Below, piece by piece: positions 45,275 through 52,784 of a DNA stretch of 64,000 nt. The notes below the pieces were generated by a model, which worked only from the letters and a program-made list of their open reading frames with translations, ran no database searches and was not told the DNA's origin. The stretch is taken from assembly GCF_000178855.1 (NCBI RefSeq), contig NZ_ADVG01000002.1, positions 1,178,001 through 1,242,000 of the forward strand, written 5' to 3'. Within the stretch, counting starts at the first letter, position 1; the number at the start of each line of letters is the position of its first letter. The position numbers were made by a program, and so were the translations under genes. The stretch is from Ktedonobacter racemifer DSM 44963. Lineage in GTDB: Bacteria > Chloroflexota > Ktedonobacteria > Ktedonobacterales > Ktedonobacteraceae.

Positions 45275-45796
45275 ATGAAGCGACAAACGCTTCCCTCTGG
45301 CTATGGGGTAGTCCACCTCGAAGGGAAATGGTACCCCATCAAGATCGAAAAAATCTACCCACAAGAGTTCGTCGTCCTCGATCCCATCTATGACGACAGC
45401 ATCAATGATGCGCACTTTGCGCGACGACAAGAAGCGGTTGAAGCCTGCCTTCACCATGAACGCGAAGAGGCACAGCGCGAACAAGCCAGCTGGTTACGAC
45501 GAGCAGTGGAAAGCGATGTCTACCCGGATCGCTGTGCACACTACATGGATGAGATCGAGGCGCTCACTGGCAGGAGACCATATATCAGGTACGACTACGG
45601 GAGCAGCCCCTATTGTGTGAGCACCGTAGCGTATGTGTATGCCAGCTGGTGCCCTTACTGTGGGGCATGGCAGGATGGATTCTACATCTATGGCCTCACC
45701 ATTGATGAGGCATTAGCGCAGGCCGCGCAAGAAGCCTATGCGTCGCGCTGTTGCTGTCTGCGCTTCGTTGAAGAGCACGTCCAGGCAGTCGCCTAG
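45275..45796 (+). CDS. Unknown protein with zinc-knuckle pair
   Basis: A 173-residue soluble protein. An N-terminal small beta domain (YGVVHLEGKWYPIKIEKIYP) is followed by a helix rich in Glu/Arg and a C-terminal domain with WCPYCGAWQDGFYIYG and a CCC cluster near the end (SRCCCLRFVE). No family is recognised. CAGGAGAA precedes the ATG. Confidence 0.65.
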   Translation: MKRQTLPSGYGVVHLEGKWYPIKIEKIYPQEFVVLDPIYDDSINDAHFARRQEAVEACLHHEREEAQREQASWLRRAVESDVYPDRCAHYMDEIEALTGRRPYIRYDYGSSPYCVSTVAYVYASWCPYCGAWQDGFYIYGLTIDEALAQAAQEAYASRCCCLRFVEEHVQAVA

Positions 45797-45808
45797 AAGG
45801 AGAAACGA

Positions 45809-46321
45809 ATGCAGCAAACACTTGCAACCTCCCAACCAGTTCCACAGTGCAATAACACCAGCGTCGGTGTCATCGTCTGGCATCCCTCATATAACTTTGT
45901 GTTGCTACAGGAACGGGCAAAGCTGCCTATCGGGATAGCGGCTCCAGCTGGACACATTGATCCTGGTGAAAGTTTTCGTGAAGCAGCTCGGCGAGAATTG
46001 TTTGAAGAAACTGGCCTGGTTGCCAACACTTTGAGACTGGCTTTTGAGCAAAGGCTTGACTTTGCCTGTCGGCGGCCAGGGGGAACCTACCATGATTGGC
46101 ATGTCTACAAGACCATCGCCACTGGCCCTTTGACGCCCCGGATGGACGAGGTACGCTCTCTTGGCTGGTATTCCCGCGCTAGCATCAAAAAGCTTGCAGA
46201 ACGGACGGCCGCATATAAGCGCGGCGAAATAGCCTATCGAGACTGGGAGCAACAGCCGGGGCTTGAACCTGTCTGGTGTGCCATCTTTGAGGCCCTCGGG
46301 CTTCTCTCGAAAGACTCGTGA
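45809..46321 (+). CDS. Nudix hydrolase of the integrated element
   Basis: A 170-residue protein with the Nudix box GHIDPGESFREAARRELFEE followed by TGL (about residues 48-70). The C-terminal extension (SIKKLAERTAAYKRGEIAYR) is helical. It likely hydrolyses a modified nucleotide or NAD-like compound. GAAGGAG lies before the ATG, 12 bp after the previous gene. Confidence 0.88.
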   Translation: MQQTLATSQPVPQCNNTSVGVIVWHPSYNFVLLQERAKLPIGIAAPAGHIDPGESFREAARRELFEETGLVANTLRLAFEQRLDFACRRPGGTYHDWHVYKTIATGPLTPRMDEVRSLGWYSRASIKKLAERTAAYKRGEIAYRDWEQQPGLEPVWCAIFEALGLLSKDS

Positions 46322-46330
46322 GGACATAAC

Positions 46331-46528
46331 ATGACTCCTATTCTCATCCTTCTTGCGCTGGTTCTCTTGCTCATCCTTCTGGCAACAAGGCCGCGAAGAG
46401 CACGCAGACGAGCGCGTCAGGTTCAGGCACGTATCTGGCAAGAAGCGGAAGCGCGTGGAGAGATCACCATCCTTGATGATCGCGGCTCTGACCGTCCAAC
46501 TATCGCCATAAAGAGGCGACGTGACTAA
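46331..46528 (+). CDS. Single-pass membrane protein, duplicate 1
   Basis: A 65-residue protein: an N-terminal hydrophobic helix (ILILLALVLLLILLATRP), an Arg-rich stop-transfer run, then a short cytoplasmic tail (ITILDDRGSDRPTIAIKRRR). It is nearly identical to 47589-47786, and the following stem-loop is duplicated too. Function unknown. Confidence 0.75.
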   Translation: MTPILILLALVLLLILLATRPRRARRRARQVQARIWQEAEARGEITILDDRGSDRPTIAIKRRRD

Positions 46529-46546
46529 AAATCAGTAACGTATGCT

Positions 46547-46581
46547 AACCAGCCCTTGTAGCGCCTGCTATAAGGGTTTCC
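46547..46581 (+). repeat. AGCCCTT stem-loop, member 1
   Basis: AACCAGCCCTTGTAGC, loop, GCTATAAGGG then TTTCCC. Lies between the duplicate membrane gene and the following MITE. The 12-bp arm pairs imperfectly in this member. Confidence 0.75.
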
Positions 46582-46603
46582 CTATGGAGGAGTAAAATTC
46601 TAT

Positions 46604-46736
46604 GGCTCTCCCGCAATTTGTGTGAAACATGAGCTTCTCAAGAGTATGCTCTTTTTCAGAATGTATTTGTGGAGCCAGACCAACTTTTGTATGCTTATGT
46701 TATTGCAAAACGTATCACATACATTGCGGGAGAGCC
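46604..46736. mobile_element. 133-bp MITE with ISL3-like ends
   Basis: GGCTCTCCCGCAAT at the left and its inverse at the right match perfectly over 14 bp and partly beyond. The GGCTCT start is the ISL3-type end. No ORF inside. Confidence 0.75.
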
Positions 46737-46809
46737 GTAGAAATTCCTTTAACGGTGAACCAAGGATTTGCACACCAACGCGCTAAGGTATGCTTTGAGT
46801 CGGTACGCT

Positions 46810-47166
46810 CTACTGCCCAAACAACCAACCCACCACATTCTGCAGCCAAGATGAGCCAGTCGTGTTCTCCTGCGAATGTGAGCCAGTCGTGTTTTCCTGC
46901 GAATGTGAGCCAGTCGTGTTCTCCTGCGAAGATGAGCCAGTCGTGTTCTCCTGCGAATGTGAGTCACTCACACTCTGGTCTGAAGGTGAGTCACTCACAT
47001 TCTGCTGTGAAGGTAAGTCACTCACACTCTGCTGTGAAGGTGACCCATCCAAGACGGCAAGAGATCTGGCATGGGAAACGCTTTGTGGCTGACAGATCAG
47101 ACAGGTCACAAATACGAGAGCAAGAACGGCTATGTACAGGCTGACTTTTCGCACCTGCTTTAACAT
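46810..47166 (-). CDS. Secreted Ser/Thr-rich repeat protein
   Basis: A 118-residue protein with a signal-peptide-like N-terminus (KQVRKVSLYIAVLALVFVTC, then LICQ; a lipobox-like Cys is possible but not clear-cut). Next comes a tail of 9-residue units SQENTTGSH/S (four) preceded by degenerate SQQNVSDSP units, and a hydrophobic end (WLQNVVGWLFGQ). It is antisense to all neighbours and lies between the two duplicated membrane genes. GAAGGAGAG supports the ATG at 47166. Function unknown; the repeats may be flexible or glycosylated. Confidence 0.7.
   Translation of the reverse strand: MLKQVRKVSLYIAVLALVFVTCLICQPQSVSHARSLAVLDGSPSQQSVSDLPSQQNVSDSPSDQSVSDSHSQENTTGSSSQENTTGSHSQENTTGSHSQENTTGSSWLQNVVGWLFGQ
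46850..47055. repeat. 27-bp tandem repeat within the Ser/Thr-rich gene
   Basis: About seven units of a 27-bp sequence of the type AATGTGAGCCAGTCGTGTTC... preserve the frame (nine residues per unit). Unit count could change by slippage. Confidence 0.8.
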
Positions 47167-47588
47167 TGATAAACTCTCCTTCTCTTTTTCTTTAATACTT
47201 ACACATCTACAGGTTGCGTGAGCCTTCTCTCTTTGCACCGCTGAGATGCTGCTCACACTTCCATTATAGAAGAGCTTCAACCATAGAAAAGAGCACAGCA
47301 AAAGCGCCATGAGGCATCGCACGTGGATGAGGAGTCAAATGCTTGCAGCTACACTGCAGCAGAACAAGCAACTGCGGCTCAGAGTGGGGGATCTGAGCAA
47401 TTTCTACACATGTATTCGAGCGAGTCCGTGACCTGTGCATAACGTGCGTCAGACTTTCAACGAAACGCGAGCCTTCTCTCTGCGCCATCGCCGGGAGTAC
47501 ACCTGCAGAGAGGGATGCCGACCTCCCCCACAGGGGCCGCGAATGCTCTCCTCCAGAGGCAATGAGACAAGGTTAGCGGGGGTACGAC
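47167..47588. other. Gene-poor gap between duplicates
   Basis: It holds the promoter side of the minus-strand repeat gene and otherwise no supported ORF. Short frames near 47435 lack ribosome sites. Confidence 0.4.
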
Positions 47589-47786
47589 ATGATCTCTCTC
47601 CTCATCCTACTTGCATTGGTTCTCTTGCTCATCCTTCTGGCAACAAGGCCGCGAAGAGAACGCAGACGAGCGCGCCAGGTTCAGGCACGCATCTGGCAAG
47701 AAGCAGAAGCGCGTGGAGAGATCACTATCCTTGATGATCACGGCTCTGACCGTCCCACCATCGCCATGAAAAAGCGTCGTGATTAG
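47589..47786 (+). CDS. Single-pass membrane protein, duplicate 2
   Basis: A 65-residue protein that differs from duplicate 1 at only a few positions (for example MISLLILLA instead of MTPILILLA at the start). Gene and downstream stem-loop were copied as one unit, and later a MITE and the repeat-protein gene came to lie between the copies. Confidence 0.75.
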   Translation: MISLLILLALVLLLILLATRPRRERRRARQVQARIWQEAEARGEITILDDHGSDRPTIAMKKRRD

Positions 47787-47807
47787 TACAAGTAACGTAT
47801 GCTAGCC

Positions 47808-47835
47808 AGCCCTTGTAGCGCCTGCTACAAGGGCT
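47808..47835 (+). repeat. AGCCCTT stem-loop, member 2
   Basis: Perfect 12-bp arms AGCCCTTGTAGC / GCTACAAGGGCT with a 4-nt loop (GCCT), followed by TTTCT. Confidence 0.85.
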
Positions 47836-47859
47836 TTTCTCATAAAGGACAAGCAGAAT

Positions 47860-48066
47860 ATGGCAGAAGAACAATTACAGCTAGGTGATCGTGTGCAAGT
47901 CATCGGACAATGGCCCAAAGGAGCCAAGGGAAAGATTACACGCTTTGTGAATGATAGCTCGTATGCAGAAAGTTTAGCGCTGGTTGTCTTCGACCGCCCC
48001 CATCGTTTAAAAGGCACTGTCTATCCCTCTTCCTGGTATAAACCCGGCAAGCTTCAGCGCATCTAA
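47860..48066 (+). CDS. Small KOW/SH3-like protein
   Basis: A 68-residue beta-rich protein: LGDRVQVIGQWPKGAKGKIT followed by RLKGTVYPSSWYKPGKLQRI resembles a KOW-type or SH3-like barrel. AAAGGA lies upstream. It may bind nucleic acid or protein; no family is fixed. Confidence 0.65.
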   Translation: MAEEQLQLGDRVQVIGQWPKGAKGKITRFVNDSSYAESLALVVFDRPHRLKGTVYPSSWYKPGKLQRI

Positions 48067-48089
48067 ACCACACATGTAGTGGTATAACC

Positions 48090-48117
48090 AGCCCTTATAG
48101 CACCAGCTGTAAGGGCT
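48090..48117 (+). repeat. AGCCCTT stem-loop, member 3
   Basis: AGCCCTTATAGC / GCTGTAAGGGCT with one G-T type mismatch and a 4-nt loop. It lies between a plus-strand gene and a convergent minus-strand gene. Confidence 0.8.
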
Positions 48118-48120
48118 GTT

Positions 48121-49305
48121 CTAATATACCTTTGCTTTCTTTAATTGTTCCTCTGTGATGTTTAATGCTTGTTGGATATTAGCTTTATTGAGGATGGCTT
48201 CGTTGAGGGTGGCTCCGCTGAGGTTGGCTCCGCTGAGGTTGGCTCCACTGAAATCGGCTTTGCTAAGGTCGGCTCCGCTAAGGTCACCTCTGCTGAGATT
48301 AGCACTGATGAGATCGGCCTTGCTGAGGTTGGCTTTTGTAAGATTGGTTCTGCTGAGATCGGTCTTGCTGAGATTGGCTTCGCTCAGGTTGGCTTCGCTC
48401 AGGTTGGCTCTATGGAGATCCGCTTCATAAAGGTTGGCTTTCAAGAGGAAGGTTTCGCGGAGATTGGCCTTGTAGAGATTAGCTCTGCTAATGTCGGCTT
48501 CACGAAGGTCAGTTTTACTAAGATTGGCCTCGCGGAGATCTGATTTGTAGAGATTGATTTTGTAGAGGAAAGCCCTGCTAATGTCGGCTTCACGAAGGTT
48601 TGCTTCACAGAGATTGGCTTCGCGGAGATTTGCACCACAGAGGGTTGCTTTACTGAAGTCGGCTCCTCTGAGATCGGCTTTATAAAGGTTGGCCCCACTG
48701 AAATCTATGTTGTGTGCTTTGACTCCTTTGAGATCCATGCTTTTCATATCAGCTTGACTTAAAGAAACAATGCTTTCTCCTGGTTTCGATGACACAAGCT
48801 GTGCTTCTCGGAGGAAAGAAAACACATGATTAATTCGCGGTGCATCAAGCTGACCTAAGACGGTCAGCGTTCTTACTCGCGCAACTTTTCTGACCTCGGC
48901 ATCAAGCGCTGCATGACGCAAATCTTTTTCCAACAACAGATCTGACATCCGATCTAAATAGGCTTGAAGCAAATCTTCTCGTTGTTTATCAAGGGCAATG
49001 CTTTGCTCAGATTCTTTTTGCTTTTGAGCAACGTCCAACTCTGTTTTCTTCTGAACTTGCGAGAACCATAAGCCAGCACCAGTTAAAGTTAATGGGACAA
49101 CGAAAAGTTGTAGCCAATCCCACAAGGTTTTGTTAGAGGAACATTGTTGATTTGAAGGGCAGGCAGAAACGGAAAATCCTGTCCATTCAGAATGATAGCC
49201 TAGATAGAGAAGATATCCAATAAGAACCAACCCAAGCATACAAGTAAGAATACAAGTGCTTAGGATAAAGTAACGCTGCTGCCAAAGACGTTGTTTTTGC
49301 TGCAT
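48121..49305 (-). CDS. Pentapeptide-repeat membrane protein
   Basis: A 394-residue protein. Two N-terminal membrane segments (FILSTCILTCMLGLVLIGYL and LQLFVVPLTLTGAGLWF) precede a coiled coil (QKKTELDVAQKQKESEQSIA) and a C-terminal pentapeptide-repeat solenoid of about 38 repeats (ANLxxADLxx units) from about residue 190. Pentapeptide proteins form a right-handed beta-helix; some mimic DNA or protect gyrase, others are scaffolds. The membrane anchor suggests a signalling or scaffold role. The end touches stem-loop member 3. Confidence 0.88.
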   Translation of the reverse strand: MQQKQRLWQQRYFILSTCILTCMLGLVLIGYLLYLGYHSEWTGFSVSACPSNQQCSSNKTLWDWLQLFVVPLTLTGAGLWFSQVQKKTELDVAQKQKESEQSIALDKQREDLLQAYLDRMSDLLLEKDLRHAALDAEVRKVARVRTLTVLGQLDAPRINHVFSFLREAQLVSSKPGESIVSLSQADMKSMDLKGVKAHNIDFSGANLYKADLRGADFSKATLCGANLREANLCEANLREADISRAFLYKINLYKSDLREANLSKTDLREADISRANLYKANLRETFLLKANLYEADLHRANLSEANLSEANLSKTDLSRTNLTKANLSKADLISANLSRGDLSGADLSKADFSGANLSGANLSGATLNEAILNKANIQQALNITEEQLKKAKVY

Positions 49306-49421
49306 TCTTTCTCCTCTATTTTGGAAAGCTTCCTTGCAACTTCTACTTAACAGATAGAAATGTATAGAGAGGAGTTTAAGTACCAGAGCAGCATTTTGTC
49401 AATGAAAATGTAGATTTAACC

Positions 49422-49449
49422 AGCCCTTATAGCACCTGCTATGAGGGCT
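49422..49449 (+). repeat. AGCCCTT stem-loop, member 4
   Basis: AGCCCTTATAGC / GCTATGAGGGCT, 4-nt loop, then TTCCCTTTGAGG with the ribosome site of the next gene. Confidence 0.85.
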
Positions 49450-49468
49450 TTCCCTTTGAGGTAAATCT

Positions 49469-50338
49469 ATGAACCTCCCTGATCTACACCAGGCAACACG
49501 GGTTGTCGTCTCTGTGAGTGGTGGGAAAGACAGTATCGCTATGTTGCTTGAGGTACTAGAAACAGTTCCTCATGAACTGGTGATAGCGCACCATCAAATT
49601 GTACTGGAGGACTGGCCTGGAACGGTGGAGTATTGTGGAACCGTTTGCCGACGGTTAGGCGTTCCGCTCTACTGCACACAGGCAAGCTATAGCGGCTATG
49701 AATGTCTGGAGTGTCACCATCGCTACCTTGTCTCGTGTGCTACGCTTTCAATTCCCTGGTGTCGGGCTTGTGGCTCGCGTCAAGCGAAGTACCTGCGTCA
49801 GGTAGAAAGTGTGCTTGACCTGGTGGAATGGCGGCAAGCATGGCCCTCGTTGTCGGTTCGCTTTTGTACATCCTACTTCAAACGCGATAACTTCAACTCC
49901 TGGGCCAGGGCCAATGCTCACATGCTAGGTGATCATCCCGTGATCTGTCTGGGTGAACGAGCCTTAGAATCTCGTGGCCGGGCAAAATTACCTATGTGGC
50001 GTGAGCGTTCTGGTCTCAAACAAGGCTGGATGCATGAATGGCGGCCCGTGCTTTCCTGGCGACGAATCGAGGTCTTCCAGAAGATGCAAGCTTACCAGGT
50101 CGAGCCTCACTACTGCTACGATCTCCAGGGCATGACGGAGCAGGACATGTATGAGACGGACATTGAAGGCGGGCCTCGGATGTCGTGCGTGATGTGCTTC
50201 CTCAAGAGTCCCGAGCAGTTGCGTACTGGCTACTACACCCAGGAAGGCCGGGCGGTGATGGAACGAGCATTAGCCATTGAAGCGAAAACAGGACATACCA
50301 TTCAGCATGGGCATGCTCTTGCTGAGATGTTGGCGTAA
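49469..50338 (+). CDS. PAPS-reductase-like ATP pyrophosphatase
   Basis: A 289-residue protein of the adenine-nucleotide alpha-hydrolase superfamily: the PP-loop VVSVSGGKDSIAMLLEV is at residues 12-28. Extra cysteine pairs (YECLECHHR, WCRACGSRQ, MSCVMCFLKS) could bind metal or an Fe-S cluster, as in phage- and DndC-related members that activate sulfur or adenylate RNA/DNA bases. Sulfate reduction itself is unlikely in this setting. GAGG precedes the ATG. It stands between two stem-loops of the same family. Confidence 0.88.
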   Translation: MNLPDLHQATRVVVSVSGGKDSIAMLLEVLETVPHELVIAHHQIVLEDWPGTVEYCGTVCRRLGVPLYCTQASYSGYECLECHHRYLVSCATLSIPWCRACGSRQAKYLRQVESVLDLVEWRQAWPSLSVRFCTSYFKRDNFNSWARANAHMLGDHPVICLGERALESRGRAKLPMWRERSGLKQGWMHEWRPVLSWRRIEVFQKMQAYQVEPHYCYDLQGMTEQDMYETDIEGGPRMSCVMCFLKSPEQLRTGYYTQEGRAVMERALAIEAKTGHTIQHGHALAEMLA

Positions 50339-50346
50339 AGATATTC

Positions 50347-50374
50347 AGCCCTTCTAGCACTTGCTATAGGGACT
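50347..50374 (+). repeat. AGCCCTT stem-loop, member 5
   Basis: AGCCCTTCTAGC / GCTATAGGGACT, two mismatched pairs, 4-nt loop, then TTTTCTTATGGAGGG including the next ribosome site. Confidence 0.75.
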
Positions 50375-50393
50375 TTTCTTATGGAGGGAACCA

Positions 50394-50609
50394 ATGGATA
50401 ACCAAGTGAAACGGCTGTATAAGATAACATAAGAGAAGCTTGATGGAGCACTCAAGCATGAACTCCCCGCTGACTTTGCGTTTGGTGTGATGCTGTTCTT
50501 CCTTGAGAAGCTGGCCGAAATGCGCCTAGAGCCAGAGGAACAACGGCAAGTCAAGAAGATTCTCAAAAAATGGATCGCCTGTTTTAACGACGATAAAAAC
50601 TTTTCGTAG
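50394..50609 (+). pseudogene. Small helical protein gene with early in-frame stop
   Basis: 71 codons read MDNQVKRLYKIT, TAA (50430-50432), then EKLDGALKHELPADFAFGVM and LFFLEKLAEMRLEPEEQRQV to the end. The GGAGGG ribosome site and clean frame after the stop indicate a formerly intact gene, or a restart at the internal ATGs. Too short to assign. Confidence 0.6.
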
Positions 50610-50651
50610 TTGATCAGGGGCACGGAGTAAGTGTACCGTGCTTATCATGAG

Positions 50652-50690
50652 ACAACCAGCCCTTATAGCACCTGTTAAAGGGCTGGTTGT
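50652..50690 (+). repeat. AGCCCTT stem-loop, member 6
   Basis: ACAACCAGCCCTT and AAGGGCTGGTTGT arms (13 bp, perfect) with a 13-nt loop; the pairing region is shifted outward relative to the other members. Confidence 0.8.
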
Positions 50691-50786
50691 ACATATTTTA
50701 GAGCGTTGTACAGAAGATGTAAGCCATGATGAACTTTGTGTGGCTATCCTCTTGTTACGGCAGAGGTGAAACAACATTTATAAACG

Positions 50787-50822
50787 ATGCTCTAGAGTCT
50801 GCCATAGCAAACTCTAGAGCAT
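50787..50822 (-). terminator. Hairpin downstream of the lectin-like gene
   Basis: ATGCTCTAGAGT and ACTCTAGAGCAT arms with a 12-nt loop. Located 43 bp past the minus-strand stop. Confidence 0.7.
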
Positions 50823-50865
50823 ACTGATGACAACTTCAACGCCTGTAAGTGATGATGTCCGCTTG

Positions 50866-51636
50866 CTACTGACTGGGAAGTCTCCAGAGGTCATCCTCGA
50901 TAAAATGTGCAGCGGTCGACGTCCCAAAGGCTGCCACTCCGAAGGATGATTGGCAGTCCCGAATAGGTGTATCCAGTTTCACCTCATGGCGATTGACATA
51001 GAACCTGCACTGATCAGATTGTACTTTCATACCAATATAAAGCGGAAAGGTGATGGGAAACGAAACCTTTCCCGATTGCTTAAATGAGCTGAGGATATTG
51101 ACCGTGACTATTCTATAATTTCCATCTTTATCGATCAAAAACATATCACCAGCCGACACAACACCTTCCTCCTGGACGTTATAGGCAATGCCGACTCCCC
51201 CATCCCCATGACTCTGCATATCTCTGAAAACAACCTGGTACGCAACATTATTAAACCCAGACGTTCCGCTACGGGGGCAGCCCTTATAATATGATTGGTC
51301 TAATGCTATCTGATAACTACCGTCCTGAAAATCACACCCACTCTGCTCCCAATTACTATTTACCTGACTCAGATCCTCATGAAAGATGCTTGTAGCAATG
51401 AAAGGAGTGGAAAACGCATTCGGTACAGCATTTGCCGTCGCCTGATAGACAGCCGTTCCGGTTGATGCATATGCAACCGCTGTTTTCGTTCCATTCCTTA
51501 CGGCGGTCTCGGTGGCCTGGACAGAAAGATCGTGTTGATGTCTATTGTTCTGATCCTGAGCTATCCAGATAATGCTTCCCCCGATAAGCAAAAGGGCAAG
51601 AAAAAAACTGGCCCAAAGCATTCCTTTACTTTTCAT
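50866..51636 (-). CDS. Membrane-anchored extracellular beta-sandwich (lectin-like) protein
   Basis: A 256-residue protein: an N-terminal membrane anchor (SKGMLWASFFLALLLIGGSI), an Ala/Thr-rich linker (QATETAVRNGTKTAVAYAST), and a C-terminal beta-rich domain with the wording typical of concanavalin-like laminin/glucanase sandwiches (YQVVFRDMQSHGDGGVGIAY, FPLYIGMKVQSDQCRFYVNR). It is exposed outside the cell and may bind sugars. The ATG at 51636 has AAGGAA upstream; earlier in-frame starts lie in noncoding-looking sequence. Confidence 0.78.
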   Translation of the reverse strand: MKSKGMLWASFFLALLLIGGSIIWIAQDQNNRHQHDLSVQATETAVRNGTKTAVAYASTGTAVYQATANAVPNAFSTPFIATSIFHEDLSQVNSNWEQSGCDFQDGSYQIALDQSYYKGCPRSGTSGFNNVAYQVVFRDMQSHGDGGVGIAYNVQEEGVVSAGDMFLIDKDGNYRIVTVNILSSFKQSGKVSFPITFPLYIGMKVQSDQCRFYVNRHEVKLDTPIRDCQSSFGVAAFGTSTAAHFIEDDLWRLPSQ

Positions 51637-52035
51637 TCCTTGTTCCTTATCAAATAAGTCATATGCACTCCTGCAGATAACCATACAAGCAAATGGGTGA
51701 TTTCTACCAGGACAAGAACCGGACACATTCCGGCCAAACTGCTCCAAATACTTTAAATGCCAATTTTTATTTACACTGCTTCTCTTAAGAGAAACATTAC
51801 AAGCCGTCAAAAAAGAGCCTTTGCAAGAGACTCTTTTTCTTACTCATTTTGGAGGGTTCTATGAACCATTGCTCATTTTGTTTTTTTATTACTTTTCTCG
51901 TGGAGCCTTGCAAGAGGCTGTGCTCAATATGGTCACAGCTTCATTTCTTATGAACCAGGGGCGCGGTCTAGTAACACGCGCTCTTCTCTGATGGAGAGAT
52001 TTATCTGGAGGCTGTTCTGTCTTGAAAGGAGACCC
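51637..52035. other. Intergenic region with two hairpins
   Basis: AAAAGAG ... CTCTTTT at about 51810-51837 looks like a terminator. At 51957-51985 a GGGCGCG ... CACGCGCTCTTCT hairpin resembles the terminator at 52709-52733, including stop codons in the loop, so this stretch may contain the worn end of a lost gene. Confidence 0.5.
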
Positions 52036-52146
52036 ATGCTGAAAGCAATCCGCATTGTTTGGAGAGTGTTGAGCATCATTTTTATGGCCTTCATGGTCTT
52101 GGTTCTGGTCTTAGTCGCTTACCATGACCCTGCCAAGTTTTTTTAG
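52036..52146 (+). CDS. 36-residue membrane peptide, possible first half of a two-helix protein
   Basis: Reads MLKAIRIVWRVLSIIFMAFM then a hydrophobic run ending AYHDPAKFF and TAG. AAAGGAGA is well placed. The stop directly follows a run of seven T. In the minus-one frame the sequence continues LALRNIVLGIGASLLILSFI then FRQFKRR stop at 52227, a second membrane helix with a basic end, so the full gene may be 63 codons joined by slippage or broken by loss of one T. Confidence 0.6.
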   Translation: MLKAIRIVWRVLSIIFMAFMVLVLVLVAYHDPAKFF

Positions 52147-52238
52147 CACTGAGAAACATCGTTCTTGGCATCGGTGCCTCTCTTCTTATTCTTAGCTTCA
52201 TCTTCCGGCAATTCAAACGGAGATAAGGAGGTCACTTC

Positions 52239-52724
52239 ATGTTCAAATTCTGGCTCACGTGGCGCTATAGACTCAAATGGAAACGCGATTTGGTTCTCTG
52301 GAAGCTGAAAGACTTCAACGAACGCTTTAACCCCTATGCACAGATAGCAGACCTGACAAGTTATACCCAGCATCTAAAGGATCTACTTAACCATGCTTCG
52401 TGTGTCTGTGGGAAGCGCCTGGACCTGGAAAACGCCTATGGTTGTATCAAGTGCGAACATTGTCATGGCCTCGCCATTGCTGATTGGCCTCATCATTGCG
52501 ATGCCTACCTGGGAGGCGGTCACTATTGGTGCAAGTTCTGCGTCGCTGACGTGGCCTGCAAGTACCAGCTGGTTTCACCTGAAGAGCAAGAAGACTTCCA
52601 GGCTGATCCTGATACCGCCGTCGAATGGGTTGCTCTGCTTCCTGACGAGCGATTTTTGCACCTGGTACAGGAGGCAAAGCAACGTTTGTCCTTTGTCGAA
52701 AATAGTGTGGGCGCGGTCGAGTGA
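52239..52724 (+). CDS. Unknown protein with zinc-finger cysteines
   Basis: A 161-residue protein. The central region CVCGKRLDLENAYGCIKCEH and CHGL, WCKFCVADVACKY provides several metal-binding pairs. The N-terminus is basic and helical. AAGGAGG precedes the ATG. It lies immediately upstream of the replication genes and may bind DNA. Confidence 0.7.
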   Translation: MFKFWLTWRYRLKWKRDLVLWKLKDFNERFNPYAQIADLTSYTQHLKDLLNHASCVCGKRLDLENAYGCIKCEHCHGLAIADWPHHCDAYLGGGHYWCKFCVADVACKYQLVSPEEQEDFQADPDTAVEWVALLPDERFLHLVQEAKQRLSFVENSVGAVE

Positions 52725-52733
52725 CACGCGCCC
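52709..52733 (+). terminator. Terminator overlapping the stop codon
   Basis: GGGCGCG and CGCGCCC arms; the TGA stop of the zinc-finger gene is in the loop. Followed by TTTCTTTTCT. Confidence 0.8.
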
Positions 52734-52784
52734 TTTCTTTTCTCCACGTTTTGTAATGTGTTCACCAGAGAAAGGACGGTGTGT

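Noticed and set aside
46855..47055. CRISPR array
   Set aside because: The 27-bp units are contiguous without unique spacers and encode an in-frame protein repeat.
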